Part shown: piece after piece, positions 53,890 to 63,462 of the stretch
How positions within the stretch are numbered: position 1 is the first letter of the stretch
How the letters are laid out: every line of letters begins with the position of its first letter
NCBI GenBank assembly: GCA_964441285.1
Contig: CAYTUK010000010.1
Coordinates: 1-64,000 of the forward strand
Direction of reading: 5' to 3'
Length of the DNA stretch: 64,000 nucleotides
Source: S010-25 sp964441285
Lineage (GTDB): Bacteria; Pseudomonadota; Gammaproteobacteria; SZUA-229
Program-made: the position numbers and the translations under genes
The notes under the pieces: generated by a model
What the model was told of the DNA's origin: nothing
Database searches by the model: none
Seen by the model: only the letters and a program-made list of their open reading frames with translations

Positions 53890-55668
53890 CTAGGTTTCAT
53901 TATGCCTGCGCATAGTACCGGCGTTTTCAGCATTGCCGCCTCCATAAGATATCGGTATCTGTAGCGTATCAGGTATGGCAAGCTGCAAGCATTGATACAG
54001 ATGTTTTAACTGTGAACGAAAGAGTATGTCAAAATCGCTAACACTGTCAGCTGCATTATAATTACCAAACCACCAGAACCAGTCTGAACCTTCACAGATT
54101 GCCAGTTGCCGGGTTGCAATAATCATCTGTTTTTTCGTTAATGTATTTCCTGCAGCGGTTTTGTCGTATGCCTGTTTGGCTGCAACAAGCAATTGCCAGG
54201 CATGGTTTTTATCTTTTTCTCCTATCCAGGTGGAAAATGAACCATACACCCAGCTACCAGGACAAAGTTTTTCCATGGTGTGACACATCGATGCTGAGGT
54301 TAACTGCGACAGTTGACAACTATTTATTTTTTTATGGCTGGATAACAGGGTATAAAGATGGTCAATAAAGTAGTAACCATTATGTGGATAATATTCCCAG
54401 GCATTTTCGCCATCCAGAATGACAGTGACCACATGACGTTCTGCACTTTCACCGAGAAAATTAGCAATATTTACCAGATTCTGAACCAGATCGTCTGCAG
54501 CTTCAACAGAATTGCGTTTGCTGTATTCGAAACCAATTAAATCAGACAAGCCATCATCACGAAAAAATATCTTTGGTTGATACCCCTTTAGCTGGTAAGA
54601 ATGGAACAGTGTACGTTTATTCTGTATTATTTCCTCACCATTCTGCGCGAGTTGACAACTATTACGCCACACGTCTTCACCTGAAGCGGTCCAGTCAAAT
54701 TTAAACTCTTCAACCAGTGCAAGGGTATCAGCTGAAATGGCTCCTTCAGATAACCACACTCCTTGAGGACGCAGCCCAAAATATTTTTTGAAACAGTCAA
54801 TACCCTGTTGAAAATGCCAGCGTGAGCGCTCAACACCATTGGGGTAATTGCCACAGGCTGGTTTTGGTGCCTGTGGCTGGGCACAGTCCATGTTATCCAT
54901 ATCGTTTAATAAGGGAATAATAGGATGTCCATAGGGAGTCATTGAAAGCTCTATTTGATTACTTTCTGCCAACTTTCGGTAGCGCGGTATAATACTAGCA
55001 ATACAGTCGTGAATTAATATTATTAATTGCTGTCGATCTTTCTTATTGAAGTGTCGGGCTTTTTTAAGTAGTCGCTGTGCAAGCGAGGTTTGCTTTAGCG
55101 CATGTCCCAACCAGGCAAGATGGTACCAGACCAGTAAATCAATAAAATACTGATCATCCAGATACGTGAGAAAGTCTAAACTAACATTCTCATGCTCCTG
55201 ATCTCTCTTAGTCCGATCTCTCTTAGTCCGATCTCTCTTAGTCTGATCTCTCTTAATAAGAGAAATGGGTTCAAGAAGCTGTTTATACGCCGGATAGGGA
55301 TCTATCATTTTTTCAGTATTCGCGCGCTGACAGTGACAAATAAGCAAATAACGTGCCTGCTTATCCACAGGTATATTGGTTGCGCCAGAAAGATAATTTA
55401 ACAATGGATCTGACATGACTGTACCCACTGCCAACCACGCATTTAACTGCCTGGCGTAGTCATCCAGCTGCTCAAGTAATACTGGTGCAAAATTAACCAC
55501 GACATGCATAGCAGGATGCGCTTCAAGATGCGATACCATATCATCGTAATCTTTGATCGCATGAAGGTATACCCAGGGCAGTTGATAGCATCCGTCAAGA
55601 CCATGTTTATACCAGGGTTGGTGCATGTGCCAGCATAATGCAAAATTGATGGGTGTTGTCTCAGACAT
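53890..55668 (-). CDS. glycoside hydrolase family 57 protein (alpha-glucan active)
   Basis: 592 aa. N-terminal GH57 motif FALCWHMHQPWY (region I), SMTPYGHPIIPLL, the nucleophile Glu region PQGVWLSEGAIS, and the acid/base Asp in VILDGENAWEYYP. GH57 includes alpha-amylases, glucanotransferases and branching enzymes; context in a glycogen block suggests alpha-1,4-glucan as substrate, but activity cannot be chosen. A low-complexity insert at about residues 138-156, made of four KRD-type pentads from a 15-bp DNA repeat, interrupts a loop between conserved regions. Confidence 0.88.
   Translation of the reverse strand: MSETTPINFALCWHMHQPWYKHGLDGCYQLPWVYLHAIKDYDDMVSHLEAHPAMHVVVNFAPVLLEQLDDYARQLNAWLAVGTVMSDPLLNYLSGATNIPVDKQARYLLICHCQRANTEKMIDPYPAYKQLLEPISLIKRDQTKRDRTKRDRTKRDQEHENVSLDFLTYLDDQYFIDLLVWYHLAWLGHALKQTSLAQRLLKKARHFNKKDRQQLIILIHDCIASIIPRYRKLAESNQIELSMTPYGHPIIPLLNDMDNMDCAQPQAPKPACGNYPNGVERSRWHFQQGIDCFKKYFGLRPQGVWLSEGAISADTLALVEEFKFDWTASGEDVWRNSCQLAQNGEEIIQNKRTLFHSYQLKGYQPKIFFRDDGLSDLIGFEYSKRNSVEAADDLVQNLVNIANFLGESAERHVVTVILDGENAWEYYPHNGYYFIDHLYTLLSSHKKINSCQLSQLTSASMCHTMEKLCPGSWVYGSFSTWIGEKDKNHAWQLLVAAKQAYDKTAAGNTLTKKQMIIATRQLAICEGSDWFWWFGNYNAADSVSDFDILFRSQLKHLYQCLQLAIPDTLQIPISYGGGNAENAGTMRRHNET
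55200..55259 (-). repeat. 15-bp in-frame tandem repeat (x4) inside the GH57 gene
   Basis: Four 15-bp units on the plus strand (GATCTCTCTTAGTCC and near-identical copies) at 55200-55214, 55215-55229, 55230-55244 and 55245-55259. Each encodes a KRD(Q/R)(T/E) pentad. Gains or losses of a unit would keep the frame. Confidence 0.9.
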
Positions 55669-55791
55669 AGTTATTTCCTGGCAAGTTATTTTTACAAAAA
55701 TATACTTGAGTCACAAAAAAACAAAGATTTCACCCGCATTGGGTGTTGGTGCGTTTACATCGGCAGCAACGGTGCATGAATAAGCCATTGA

Positions 55792-57174
55792 CTATGATAT
55801 CAGGGGACTATCATCCACAACTGTTGCTGCACTATCTTCGGCACCTTCTGCTATTTTTTTTTCGTTTGAATGATGATCCTTTGAAATATAAAGATGCTGG
55901 CCAAGCATTTCAGGGGTAACGAGTACGATACCCGATTCCGTTACAAAGAAGCGTTTTTTATCTGCTTCAGGATCTTCGCCTATTACCGTACCATCATCGA
56001 TTACACAGGCTTTATCAATCACCGTACGTGTTATTCGACAATTTTTTCCAATGCTGACTTTAGGCAAAATAACACTGTCTTTAATCATACTCCCTCGCTC
56101 TATTTCTGTATTAAAAAAGATAACAGAACGCTTCACTTTTGCACCTGAAATAATCACTCCACCTGAAACCAGTGTATCAATTGCCTGACCACGCGCATCA
56201 TCATCATCGAATACAAACTTTGCCGGTGGACTTTGTGATTGATAAGTCCAGATTGGCCAGTCGCGATTATATAAATTCAATTCTGGCTCAACCGCACATA
56301 ATTCAATATTGGCTTCCCAATAGGAATCAACATTACCCACATCACGCCAGTAATCGGGCTTGCCATCCTGGTTCAAAAAAGGATAAGCCACAACATTACA
56401 ATGCTTGATGCTGTTCGGTACAATGTCTTTCCCAAAATCATGTGATGAATCCATTTTTTCAGCATCATCAATCAAACTGGCATAAAGATACGCTGTGGAA
56501 AAAATATAAATCCCCATTGATGCCAGGCATAGATCCGACTTACCAGGAATCGTTTCTGGATTCGACGGTTTCTCGGTAAATTCTTTAATCCGAAAGTGCT
56601 CATCTATCGACATAACCCCAAAGTTTTTTGCTTCCTCTCTGGATGTCTCGATACAGCCAATGGTTAAATCCGCACTGGATCTAACATGCTCCACCAGCAT
56701 TTTTGAGTAATCCATCGAATAGATGTGATCACCACCCAGGACAATGACATATTCCGGGGCATGACGACGAATAATATCGATATTCTGGTATAACGCATCC
56801 GCTGTCCCCCGATACCAGCCTGCATCCAGTCGCTGTTGCGCTGGAATGATTTCCACAAATTCACCAATTTCAGCACGCATAAAACTCCATGCCCGTTGCA
56901 AATGACGAATTAATGAATGCGATTTATACTGTGTTAAAACCCCGATTCTACGTAGCCCTGAATTAACGCAGTTAGACAGTGCAAAATCAATAATCCTGTA
57001 TTTCCCTCCAAATGGCACTGCTGGTTTTGCTCGCCACTTGGTCAACCCTTTTAGTCTGGATCCAGCACCACCCGCTAAAATTAATACCAGCGTCTTATGA
57101 GTTAATTCCGAGCCCATATTTGCATCGGTATAATAACGATATTTTTTTGCCTGTATTATTGTATTTACTGCCAT
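55792..57174 (-). CDS. glgC: glucose-1-phosphate adenylyltransferase
   Basis: Makes ADP-glucose from glucose-1-phosphate and ATP, the committed step of glycogen synthesis. 460 aa. LILAGGAGSRLKGLTKWRAKPAVPFGGKYR carries the regulatory and catalytic N-terminal motif (positions 31-60); GTADALYQN, catalytic Asp in VLGGDHIYSMDY and FTEKPSNPET are present, followed by a left-handed beta-helix domain. The C-terminal 20 residues are an acidic extra tail. Its ATG overlaps the glk stop by one base (TAATG), so translation is coupled. Confidence 0.95.
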   Translation of the reverse strand: MAVNTIIQAKKYRYYTDANMGSELTHKTLVLILAGGAGSRLKGLTKWRAKPAVPFGGKYRIIDFALSNCVNSGLRRIGVLTQYKSHSLIRHLQRAWSFMRAEIGEFVEIIPAQQRLDAGWYRGTADALYQNIDIIRRHAPEYVIVLGGDHIYSMDYSKMLVEHVRSSADLTIGCIETSREEAKNFGVMSIDEHFRIKEFTEKPSNPETIPGKSDLCLASMGIYIFSTAYLYASLIDDAEKMDSSHDFGKDIVPNSIKHCNVVAYPFLNQDGKPDYWRDVGNVDSYWEANIELCAVEPELNLYNRDWPIWTYQSQSPPAKFVFDDDDARGQAIDTLVSGGVIISGAKVKRSVIFFNTEIERGSMIKDSVILPKVSIGKNCRITRTVIDKACVIDDGTVIGEDPEADKKRFFVTESGIVLVTPEMLGQHLYISKDHHSNEKKIAEGAEDSAATVVDDSPLIS

Positions 57175-58193
57175 TAACTTTTCTCCTTAGATAATCTAAC
57201 TGCGGCTAAAATAGCGCCAAGTACCCCAATGCTTTCATTAGTCACCAAAATGACCGCAGTAGTTTCAACCATCGTCTGTAATCGCCCCTTTTCTTTATAG
57301 GCAGAGATAAAATGTTGTGAACACATCCATGTTTGCATTTTTGCTGCCATACCACCACTGATATAAATGCCACCCGCAGGTTTGAATATAAGGGCAATAT
57401 TGCCAATATAGGCACCATAAATTTCAACAAAGAGGGTCACCGCCTGAATTGCCATACTCACGCCCGAATTTGCCTGCTGTACAATCCACGGCGCATCAAT
57501 ATTTAATGCAGCATCTGGTAATTTCCGGACTGAACTGGCGGTTTGCTGATCATCTCCGATGGCATCTCTTGCAGCAGTACGGATAAACTTGTAAATATTT
57601 TCAAGTCCTGCCCCAGAGAGAAGTCGCTCATAAGAAACATGATCAAAGCGTTGCATTAAATACTGTAACAATTGAATCTGCACCCGATTTACCGGCGCAA
57701 AATCCATGTGCCCAGCCTCGGTCGAAAAACTGGTGTAATCGCCTTTACTTTCCTGCGCCCAGGCCACGCCCAGACCAGTGCCTGCGCCCACCACAACACG
57801 GGTAGCACCATCAACGATGGTTGCCGAATTAAGCGTTGTTTTATCCTTGTTTCCCAGACATGAAATGCCTGAAGCAGAGGCCTGAAAGTCATTCATAAAG
57901 TAGACATTATCAATATTGAATCTCTCTCTTAATGTCTGCTTTTCGATCACCCAGGGTAAATTAGTCAGTTGTGCCTGGGTGTCACGAATAACCCCAGGAA
58001 AAGCCAGCGAAAGCGTTTTTATATTTTTTCCTAGCACGCCACTAGCGTCGATAAATGTATGCAATAAGGTTGGAAAATCGGCAGACGGGTCACTTGGATA
58101 GATGGCTTCAAACAGGATTTTATCCGGCGCATTGGTTTTAGCAATTGCAAAATGCGTTTTTGTTCCACCAACATCAGCGGCAATAATAGCCAT
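57174..58193 (-). CDS. glk: glucokinase
   Basis: Phosphorylates free glucose with ATP. 339 aa, the Glk (ROK-distant) type: phosphate motif DVGGTKTHFAIAK, NDFQASASGI, VVGAGTGLGVAW, STEAGHMDFAPVN and a GGIYISGGMAAK C-terminal segment, all standard. It is the first gene of the minus-strand carbon-storage block and is coupled to glgC by a one-base overlap. It could recover glucose set free by MalQ or GH57, or imported glucose. Confidence 0.94.
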   Translation of the reverse strand: MAIIAADVGGTKTHFAIAKTNAPDKILFEAIYPSDPSADFPTLLHTFIDASGVLGKNIKTLSLAFPGVIRDTQAQLTNLPWVIEKQTLRERFNIDNVYFMNDFQASASGISCLGNKDKTTLNSATIVDGATRVVVGAGTGLGVAWAQESKGDYTSFSTEAGHMDFAPVNRVQIQLLQYLMQRFDHVSYERLLSGAGLENIYKFIRTAARDAIGDDQQTASSVRKLPDAALNIDAPWIVQQANSGVSMAIQAVTLFVEIYGAYIGNIALIFKPAGGIYISGGMAAKMQTWMCSQHFISAYKEKGRLQTMVETTAVILVTNESIGVLGAILAAVRLSKEKS

Positions 58194-58569
58194 TGTTCTA
58201 ATATAAAAAATACAGACAGTTCAAACAGAAAAGGGACAATATCTCACTAACCATGCGATGTATTGAAAACTTCATTGTTGTCACCCACTCCTCATATTTT
58301 CATAAAAAACCTGATTAGCCCAGGCCTTAGTAACAAACTACCTTAGTGATAAACACAAGCCTTAAAATGCAGGCCAGTAACAAGCCCCGTCATATATAAA
58401 CCCAGGCAAGCTGGTTAATAAATAAGATGTGTTGTTTTTTGTTATTTTCAAGTGCCCATAAAAAATATTATTCAATAATGAACAATTTCCAGCACCGGAT
58501 TATAGCAAAACCCACTGCTGGAGCCTTGATAATTATCAAAGCTATTTATCATTATCGAATGTTGGTAGC
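58194..58569. other. 376-bp intergenic region upstream of glk
   Basis: No gene is visible. It should contain the glk-glgC promoter on the minus strand and the 3' end of the lipoprotein gene. A perfect 14-bp palindrome, TTGATAATTATCAA, lies at 58526-58539, close to the lipoprotein stop. No convincing terminator was found. Confidence 0.4.
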
Positions 58570-59664
58570 TTAACGATCCACAAATGCCAGTACGGTTCGA
58601 AAAAGCGATTGCCTGAGTTTCTTATCGATTGATTTCTTCATCCGATTCTTTAACTGTATCTGATTCAGTGCGGACACTTTTAACGGCCAACTCTTATAAC
58701 CAAGCAGATTCTGACCATTCGTCGAAATCAGAGTCAGCTTCAGCGTACCACGTAACCAGTACCAGCCAGCCTGACGAAAAGGTGGCTCAGCAGTCATCGT
58801 TGCTGTCAATTGATAGCCAACATCACCAAGATTAAATCCTGCTTCAGACGCAGCACCCTGAAGCATCTCACCCAGACCACCGATATTATCTTTAATAATT
58901 GCTGTTCTTAGCGGTAATGTACGCAAAGCTTTATACATCCGCGCATTAATTACAGCCAGATTCCAGCGTGAGGGAATCCCGCGGCCTTTGAGATCAATAA
59001 TTTTTAATGTTTTCTGTAAAGCCTGTCGCTTCTGCTGTAACTGGCGAGCTGAATTTAAATCGGCAATTTTTAATAATGGATTTTCCCGATGTGATGACTG
59101 CTGTAATACAAATTCAGTTTTTTTATCCAGGCGCTGCATTTGCTGGCGCAGGTTATTGCCTGCCTGCGCTCTATCAAGTATGGCAAGGGCAAAATAACTG
59201 CCATCATCAGGATTCTTCCACTGTTCAGCAATCCGCGCACCGTTGAGTCTTTTTTTTGTACGTACATTAAGCGTACGGCTCAACTGCTGGCTCTGCTTTA
59301 CGCTTTCTGCTCCATTTTGTCGACGTGATTCAACGTTCTCATACGTTGTTGAGGACTGACGAATTTGTACTTCAAATATTTTTGCTAAATTGGACAGTGC
59401 CCTGTTCTCCGCCGTCTCCGCTGTTACAGCTGAGCCAGTCGCATATAAATACTTAAAATTTGGATACAGGGCTGGTTCACCACTCACCCACTGTGGTACA
59501 CCATCACTGCGCGCCTTTACGGATCCCGTTTGTGCACAGGAATTTAACAACAGGCCACATAATAAAAAAGCCATTACACGAACCTTCTGCACAGGCAGAT
59601 TGGTTACAAAACAATTCACGACAGGAATACTAGCCATTATTTTTGAGTTTCTCCAGGTGATCAT
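58570..59664 (-). CDS. LPP20-family lipoprotein of the LpoB cluster
   Basis: Predicted envelope lipoprotein of up to 364 aa. A hydrophobic MAFLLCGLLLNSC (Cys43 from the first ATG) forms the lipobox; it is followed by PQWVSGEPALYPNFKYLYATGSAVTAETAENRALSNLAKIFEVQI, an LPP20-like domain (about 60-130). The start is uncertain: ATGs at 59664, 59637 and 59574 are possible, the last with the best ribosome site (AAGG) but a short signal. It follows a COG3014-type lipoprotein and lpoB on the same strand, a trio conserved in many gammaproteobacteria. Role unknown, probably at the cell wall. Confidence 0.8.
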   Translation of the reverse strand: MITWRNSKIMASIPVVNCFVTNLPVQKVRVMAFLLCGLLLNSCAQTGSVKARSDGVPQWVSGEPALYPNFKYLYATGSAVTAETAENRALSNLAKIFEVQIRQSSTTYENVESRRQNGAESVKQSQQLSRTLNVRTKKRLNGARIAEQWKNPDDGSYFALAILDRAQAGNNLRQQMQRLDKKTEFVLQQSSHRENPLLKIADLNSARQLQQKRQALQKTLKIIDLKGRGIPSRWNLAVINARMYKALRTLPLRTAIIKDNIGGLGEMLQGAASEAGFNLGDVGYQLTATMTAEPPFRQAGWYWLRGTLKLTLISTNGQNLLGYKSWPLKVSALNQIQLKNRMKKSIDKKLRQSLFRTVLAFVDR

Positions 59665-59712
59665 TTCTCAGTAATACACCTTTCCCCTTTGACCGTTCGT
59701 TACATTAATTTA

Positions 59713-61092
59713 TTATTTAATCGAACTGAATAAGGATGCGGTTTTAGCTGCCGATTTAATCGGACTTTTTTTATTTTTGGTGATGCTTACAACGGGAGCT
59801 ATCCAGCGTTTAATTAAAAATGTCAGTTGCTGTGATTTTATGTTAACCATCTGTGACTGACTATCCACAGTATAACCCGCCGAGTCTATCATGTTAATAT
59901 GCAGTGTATGCTCCCCTACGGGTAAACGGATACGTTGCAACTGAATCGCCTCAGGCAAGGTTGACCAGCTACGCGTATCTGCGCGCTCGGTTATCAAATT
60001 AGCAACTGTCATTAAAAAGCCAGCCACTGGGCTTTTGTTTTCTGCAGAATGCTGTGAATTATATTTAATCACTGCCCGCGTGATTGCACGGGCCATAATA
60101 CCGGGCATCGCCTGTGCCAACGCATGTCTTGCCAGCGCATCAATGTTTTCAACCGTTTCCAGTCTAAACCGTTTAGGCTTATCATTACGCGCTTTAGCAA
60201 TACCTGTATCAACACTAATTTTTGCATATTTCAAAGTTTGCTTTGGGGCTCTATAAACAGGAAATGCAATTCGCAGATTTTTCTGCACTTTAGCTGCATA
60301 GATAGAAATATCTGCTTCACTACGCACTGGTGCCAGTCCATTATTCAAAATAATAATTAAGTCTCCAAATTTTTTACTGGCACCCGGGATTTTATAATGA
60401 TGTAAACCAAAGGTCTTTTTATAGCGCCTATATTCATTCAATAAACCCAGTTTTTTTGTCTGCCGTAATAAATTTTTCTTTAAAGTCAGGGGGATTGGTA
60501 GATGTCCAGTATAGGTTTCACCTTTATAGAGTTTATACGCCTTACGGTAAGAAATTAAAGCATCATAATTTTCACCCAGGCTTTCATAAATCATCCCGGC
60601 AAAATAACGAACAAAGGCATCATTTGTCGATTTATCATCCCATGCCTGCATTTCCACTTCTGCCTGCAACATCTCAACCCGCGCTGCATCTCTATCCTTT
60701 AGCTGAATATAATTCATCGCCATAAAAGCATGCAACAAAAGTTTTTCGTAATGATCACCCGCGTACCCCCTTAAAGTTTCATTAATGGTAATCGCTTCCA
60801 GATTTTCAGTAATGCTAATACCATATAAGGCTTGCATTTCCTTTTTGGCAACTTCGAATATTCTATTACTGGCTTTATACTGATGATTAATCCGTTGTAA
60901 CATACCCTTGTTAAGTGAATCGATAACTTTTTTCTGTGTCAGGTCGGTCTTTTCTGCAATCGCTAATGCGAGTTGGGGTCGCCCCTGTAATAACTCACCT
61001 CGCATCGTCATACCACGATGAGGATAGATGGCACAGGCCTGCAAGATAGCGATAGAGCCCATTATCAGCCCCCATCTCAACCCGCGTAGCAT
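59713..61092 (-). CDS. COG3014-type lipoprotein
   Basis: Envelope lipoprotein of 459 aa. Signal MLRGLRWGLIMGSIAILQAC with lipobox Cys20; the frame is open to an ATG at 61137, but the start at 61092 gives a normal-length signal peptide. The mature part has TPR-like helices (about 60-190; YKASNRIFEVAKKEMQ, FVRYFAGMIYESLGENYDALISYRKAYKLYKG) and a beta-rich C-terminal half with VGEHTLHINMIDSAG. Function is unknown. It always seems to travel with LpoB-like and LPP20-like lipoproteins, which suggests a common envelope complex. Confidence 0.82.
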   Translation of the reverse strand: MLRGLRWGLIMGSIAILQACAIYPHRGMTMRGELLQGRPQLALAIAEKTDLTQKKVIDSLNKGMLQRINHQYKASNRIFEVAKKEMQALYGISITENLEAITINETLRGYAGDHYEKLLLHAFMAMNYIQLKDRDAARVEMLQAEVEMQAWDDKSTNDAFVRYFAGMIYESLGENYDALISYRKAYKLYKGETYTGHLPIPLTLKKNLLRQTKKLGLLNEYRRYKKTFGLHHYKIPGASKKFGDLIIILNNGLAPVRSEADISIYAAKVQKNLRIAFPVYRAPKQTLKYAKISVDTGIAKARNDKPKRFRLETVENIDALARHALAQAMPGIMARAITRAVIKYNSQHSAENKSPVAGFLMTVANLITERADTRSWSTLPEAIQLQRIRLPVGEHTLHINMIDSAGYTVDSQSQMVNIKSQQLTFLIKRWIAPVVSITKNKKSPIKSAAKTASLFSSIK

Positions 61093-61224
61093 GAATATTC
61101 GCCACTTAAAACACCCATACGAGGCAAATTCAGTCATCTATTTTTTTCTCAGAAAAGACGGTTTTATCCTCGACACAAACAGACTGGATATCGAGTCCTG
61201 AATTCACCTTTACAGACGAAAGTG

Positions 61225-61863
61225 CTACAGACGAAAACGGCTTTTTTTAATGGTTTTTTTGATTTTTTTCTCCCCTAGCCAAACTTTCTGGTTTGTCGCC
61301 AGATTAATTAGTGCTAAATCAATCTGGTAAAAGCGTACCTGTTCGCCACTAATGGCATCAACAATACTATTGATACTTCCTGTCAACATAAAATCTGCAC
61401 CGCTTTCCTGTCCCATTGCTTTGCGGGTTGATTCACTCGCATTTAAATCCTGATCTTTACGTTCATTACGCACTTCTACACGTTCTGTATGGGAAGCGAC
61501 AAAAGCCACTTCGCCTGAATTAATCAATGCACGTTCTATATCGGCAATAAAGGTACGCGTATTGATATGTTCGTAACTCAAATTCCTCACCGTACCAACG
61601 ATAACCGTTGGTATCTTGCCGTGCTTACGATTAAAGTTACTTAGCCAGTTACGTGATAATGCATCCTGAATCATTTCTTTTGCAACCAGGCGAGAGTCAG
61701 TATCATTCCAGTTACCACTTAAATCCGTAACACTGTTAGCTTTAATACGTGTTACCTTTGGGCTACAGGCCGTTAAGCTCACAACCAAAGAGGTGCCTAA
61801 AATTACGGTAAAGAGGGTATAAATAGATCTTTTGATCATTGTATCAATGACATTGACGCCCAT
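61225..61863 (-). CDS. lpoB: penicillin-binding protein activator LpoB-like lipoprotein
   Basis: Outer-membrane lipoprotein of 212 aa; in E. coli LpoB reaches through the peptidoglycan to activate PBP1b. Signal segment FTVILGTSLVVSLTAC with lipobox LTAC (Cys33), then DLSGNWNDTDSRLVAKEMIQ, ALINSGEVAFVAS, MGQESGADFMLTGSINSI and NLATNQKVWLGEKKIKK, all typical of the LpoB fold. The ATG at 61863 follows AGGAG at 7 bp. The flexible linker seen in E. coli LpoB is short here. It is the first gene of the three-lipoprotein group; no PBP gene is in the window. Confidence 0.9.
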   Translation of the reverse strand: MGVNVIDTMIKRSIYTLFTVILGTSLVVSLTACSPKVTRIKANSVTDLSGNWNDTDSRLVAKEMIQDALSRNWLSNFNRKHGKIPTVIVGTVRNLSYEHINTRTFIADIERALINSGEVAFVASHTERVEVRNERKDQDLNASESTRKAMGQESGADFMLTGSINSIVDAISGEQVRFYQIDLALINLATNQKVWLGEKKIKKTIKKSRFRL

Positions 61864-62093
61864 TTTTCAACTCCTGCTGAGAATAAGTTTTAACCATAGA
61901 ATGCGGGGTTAATGATAATATTTTCCATGCCTATCTTATATCATTAAGCACGTTGAAAATTACAATAACCCTTACATTGATAAATAAATAATGCATAAAC
62001 AGCATAATTTAGCGACTTTTATGGCTTTATTGATTGTCCAGTAATTGTCTATCTGTACTTGCGCCATGACTGTGCAGCAGGTATCTTCACCGC

Positions 62094-63425
62094 ATGAAAC
62101 CAATTGACACATTACTGCATGCTCGCTGGGTTATACCCATTGCCCGCCATGCCCGCCAACAAACACTGGAAAATCACGCTATTGCAATAGATGATGGGCA
62201 TATTATTGACATTATCCCCAGCAATCAGGCAGATCGGCATTACCAACCACGAACTAAAAAAAATTATTCTAACCATGTTTTAATGCCGGGATTTATAAAC
62301 TGCCACACGCATGCAGCAATGAACTTATTTCGCGGACTAGCTGATGACCTGCATTTGATGGACTGGCTGCAAAACCATATTTGGCCAGCAGAAGCGGCTT
62401 TTGTGAATGAAGCCTTTGTGCAACACGGCACAGAACTGGCCATTGCCGAAATGCTACGCAGCGGCACTACCTGCTTTAACGATATGTATTTTTTTCCCGA
62501 TGTCACCGCCAGAGTTGCTACCGATACCGGCATCCGTGCCTGTGTTGGACTGATTGTTATTGACGCTCCCACAGTATGGGCAAATAGCATTGAAGAGTAC
62601 CTCGATAAAGGTCTGGCAGTCCGTGATCATTTTAAAGATCATGAACTAATCAGCACCGCTTTCGCTCCTCACGCACCCTATACTGTCGCTAATAGTTCAC
62701 TACAAAAAATCAGCGTACTGGCGAACGAACTTGACCTGAACATTCATATGCATGTGCATGAAACAGCACATGAAGTCAATGAAGCCCTGAAAACAACAGG
62801 AAAACGCCCACTGCAACGCCTTGATGAGCTTGGGCTGCTATCCCCTGCATTACTTGCCGTCCATATGACACAGCTCACACCAGCAGAAATAGAGCGGGCA
62901 GCTACCACCGGAACAAGCATTGTACATTGCCCTGAATCAAACATGAAACTGGCCAGTGGTATATGCCCGGTTGTAGCCTTACAGCAGGCCGGTGTTAATA
63001 TCGCACTAGGCACTGACAGCGCTTCAAGTAATAATGATCTAGATATGTTTAGTGAAATGCGCAGCGCAGCGCTGCTAGCAAAAGTCAGCACACAGGATGC
63101 CACCGCATTAACCGCTTATGAAGTCTTAAAAATGGCAACCATCAATGCAGCCCAGGCTTTGGGTATTGATGCGACCACCGGTTCACTGGAAAAAGGCAAA
63201 TCTGCCGATATTATTGCCGTAAATTTCGATACAATAGAGTCAACACCTGTCTATGACCCAATCTCACATCTGGTTTATAGCTGCTCACGCGAACAGGTAA
63301 GTGATGTCTGGATAGCCGGTAAACAATGTCTCAATGAACGCCATCTAACAACACTGGATGAAAATAAGATTAAACAGCAGGCACAAACCCTTAGCCAGCA
63401 GATAAAATACAAAAAAATAAACTAA
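62094..63425 (+). CDS. mtaD: 5-methylthioadenosine/S-adenosylhomocysteine deaminase (TRZ/ATZ family)
   Basis: Metal-dependent amidohydrolase of 443 aa that deaminates methylthioadenosine or S-adenosylhomocysteine. Metal ligands His71 and His73 in GFINCHTHAAMNLFRG, then HMHVHETAHEV, HCPESNMKLASG and the Asp in ALGTDSASSNNDLDMF. LMDWLQNHIWPAE is specific for this subgroup. It precedes ubiG by 37 bp, an order common in gammaproteobacteria, where both produce or clear S-adenosylhomocysteine-related compounds. Confidence 0.92.
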   Translation: MKPIDTLLHARWVIPIARHARQQTLENHAIAIDDGHIIDIIPSNQADRHYQPRTKKNYSNHVLMPGFINCHTHAAMNLFRGLADDLHLMDWLQNHIWPAEAAFVNEAFVQHGTELAIAEMLRSGTTCFNDMYFFPDVTARVATDTGIRACVGLIVIDAPTVWANSIEEYLDKGLAVRDHFKDHELISTAFAPHAPYTVANSSLQKISVLANELDLNIHMHVHETAHEVNEALKTTGKRPLQRLDELGLLSPALLAVHMTQLTPAEIERAATTGTSIVHCPESNMKLASGICPVVALQQAGVNIALGTDSASSNNDLDMFSEMRSAALLAKVSTQDATALTAYEVLKMATINAAQALGIDATTGSLEKGKSADIIAVNFDTIESTPVYDPISHLVYSCSREQVSDVWIAGKQCLNERHLTTLDENKIKQQAQTLSQQIKYKKIN

Positions 63426-63462
63426 TATATCCATATATTACAACCTATTATTATACTGAATT

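Noticed and set aside
58526..58539. Perfect 14-bp palindrome TTGATAATTATCAA as a specific operator
   Set aside because: It is AT-rich, sits near the lipoprotein stop rather than a promoter, and such palindromes arise readily by chance in AT-rich DNA.
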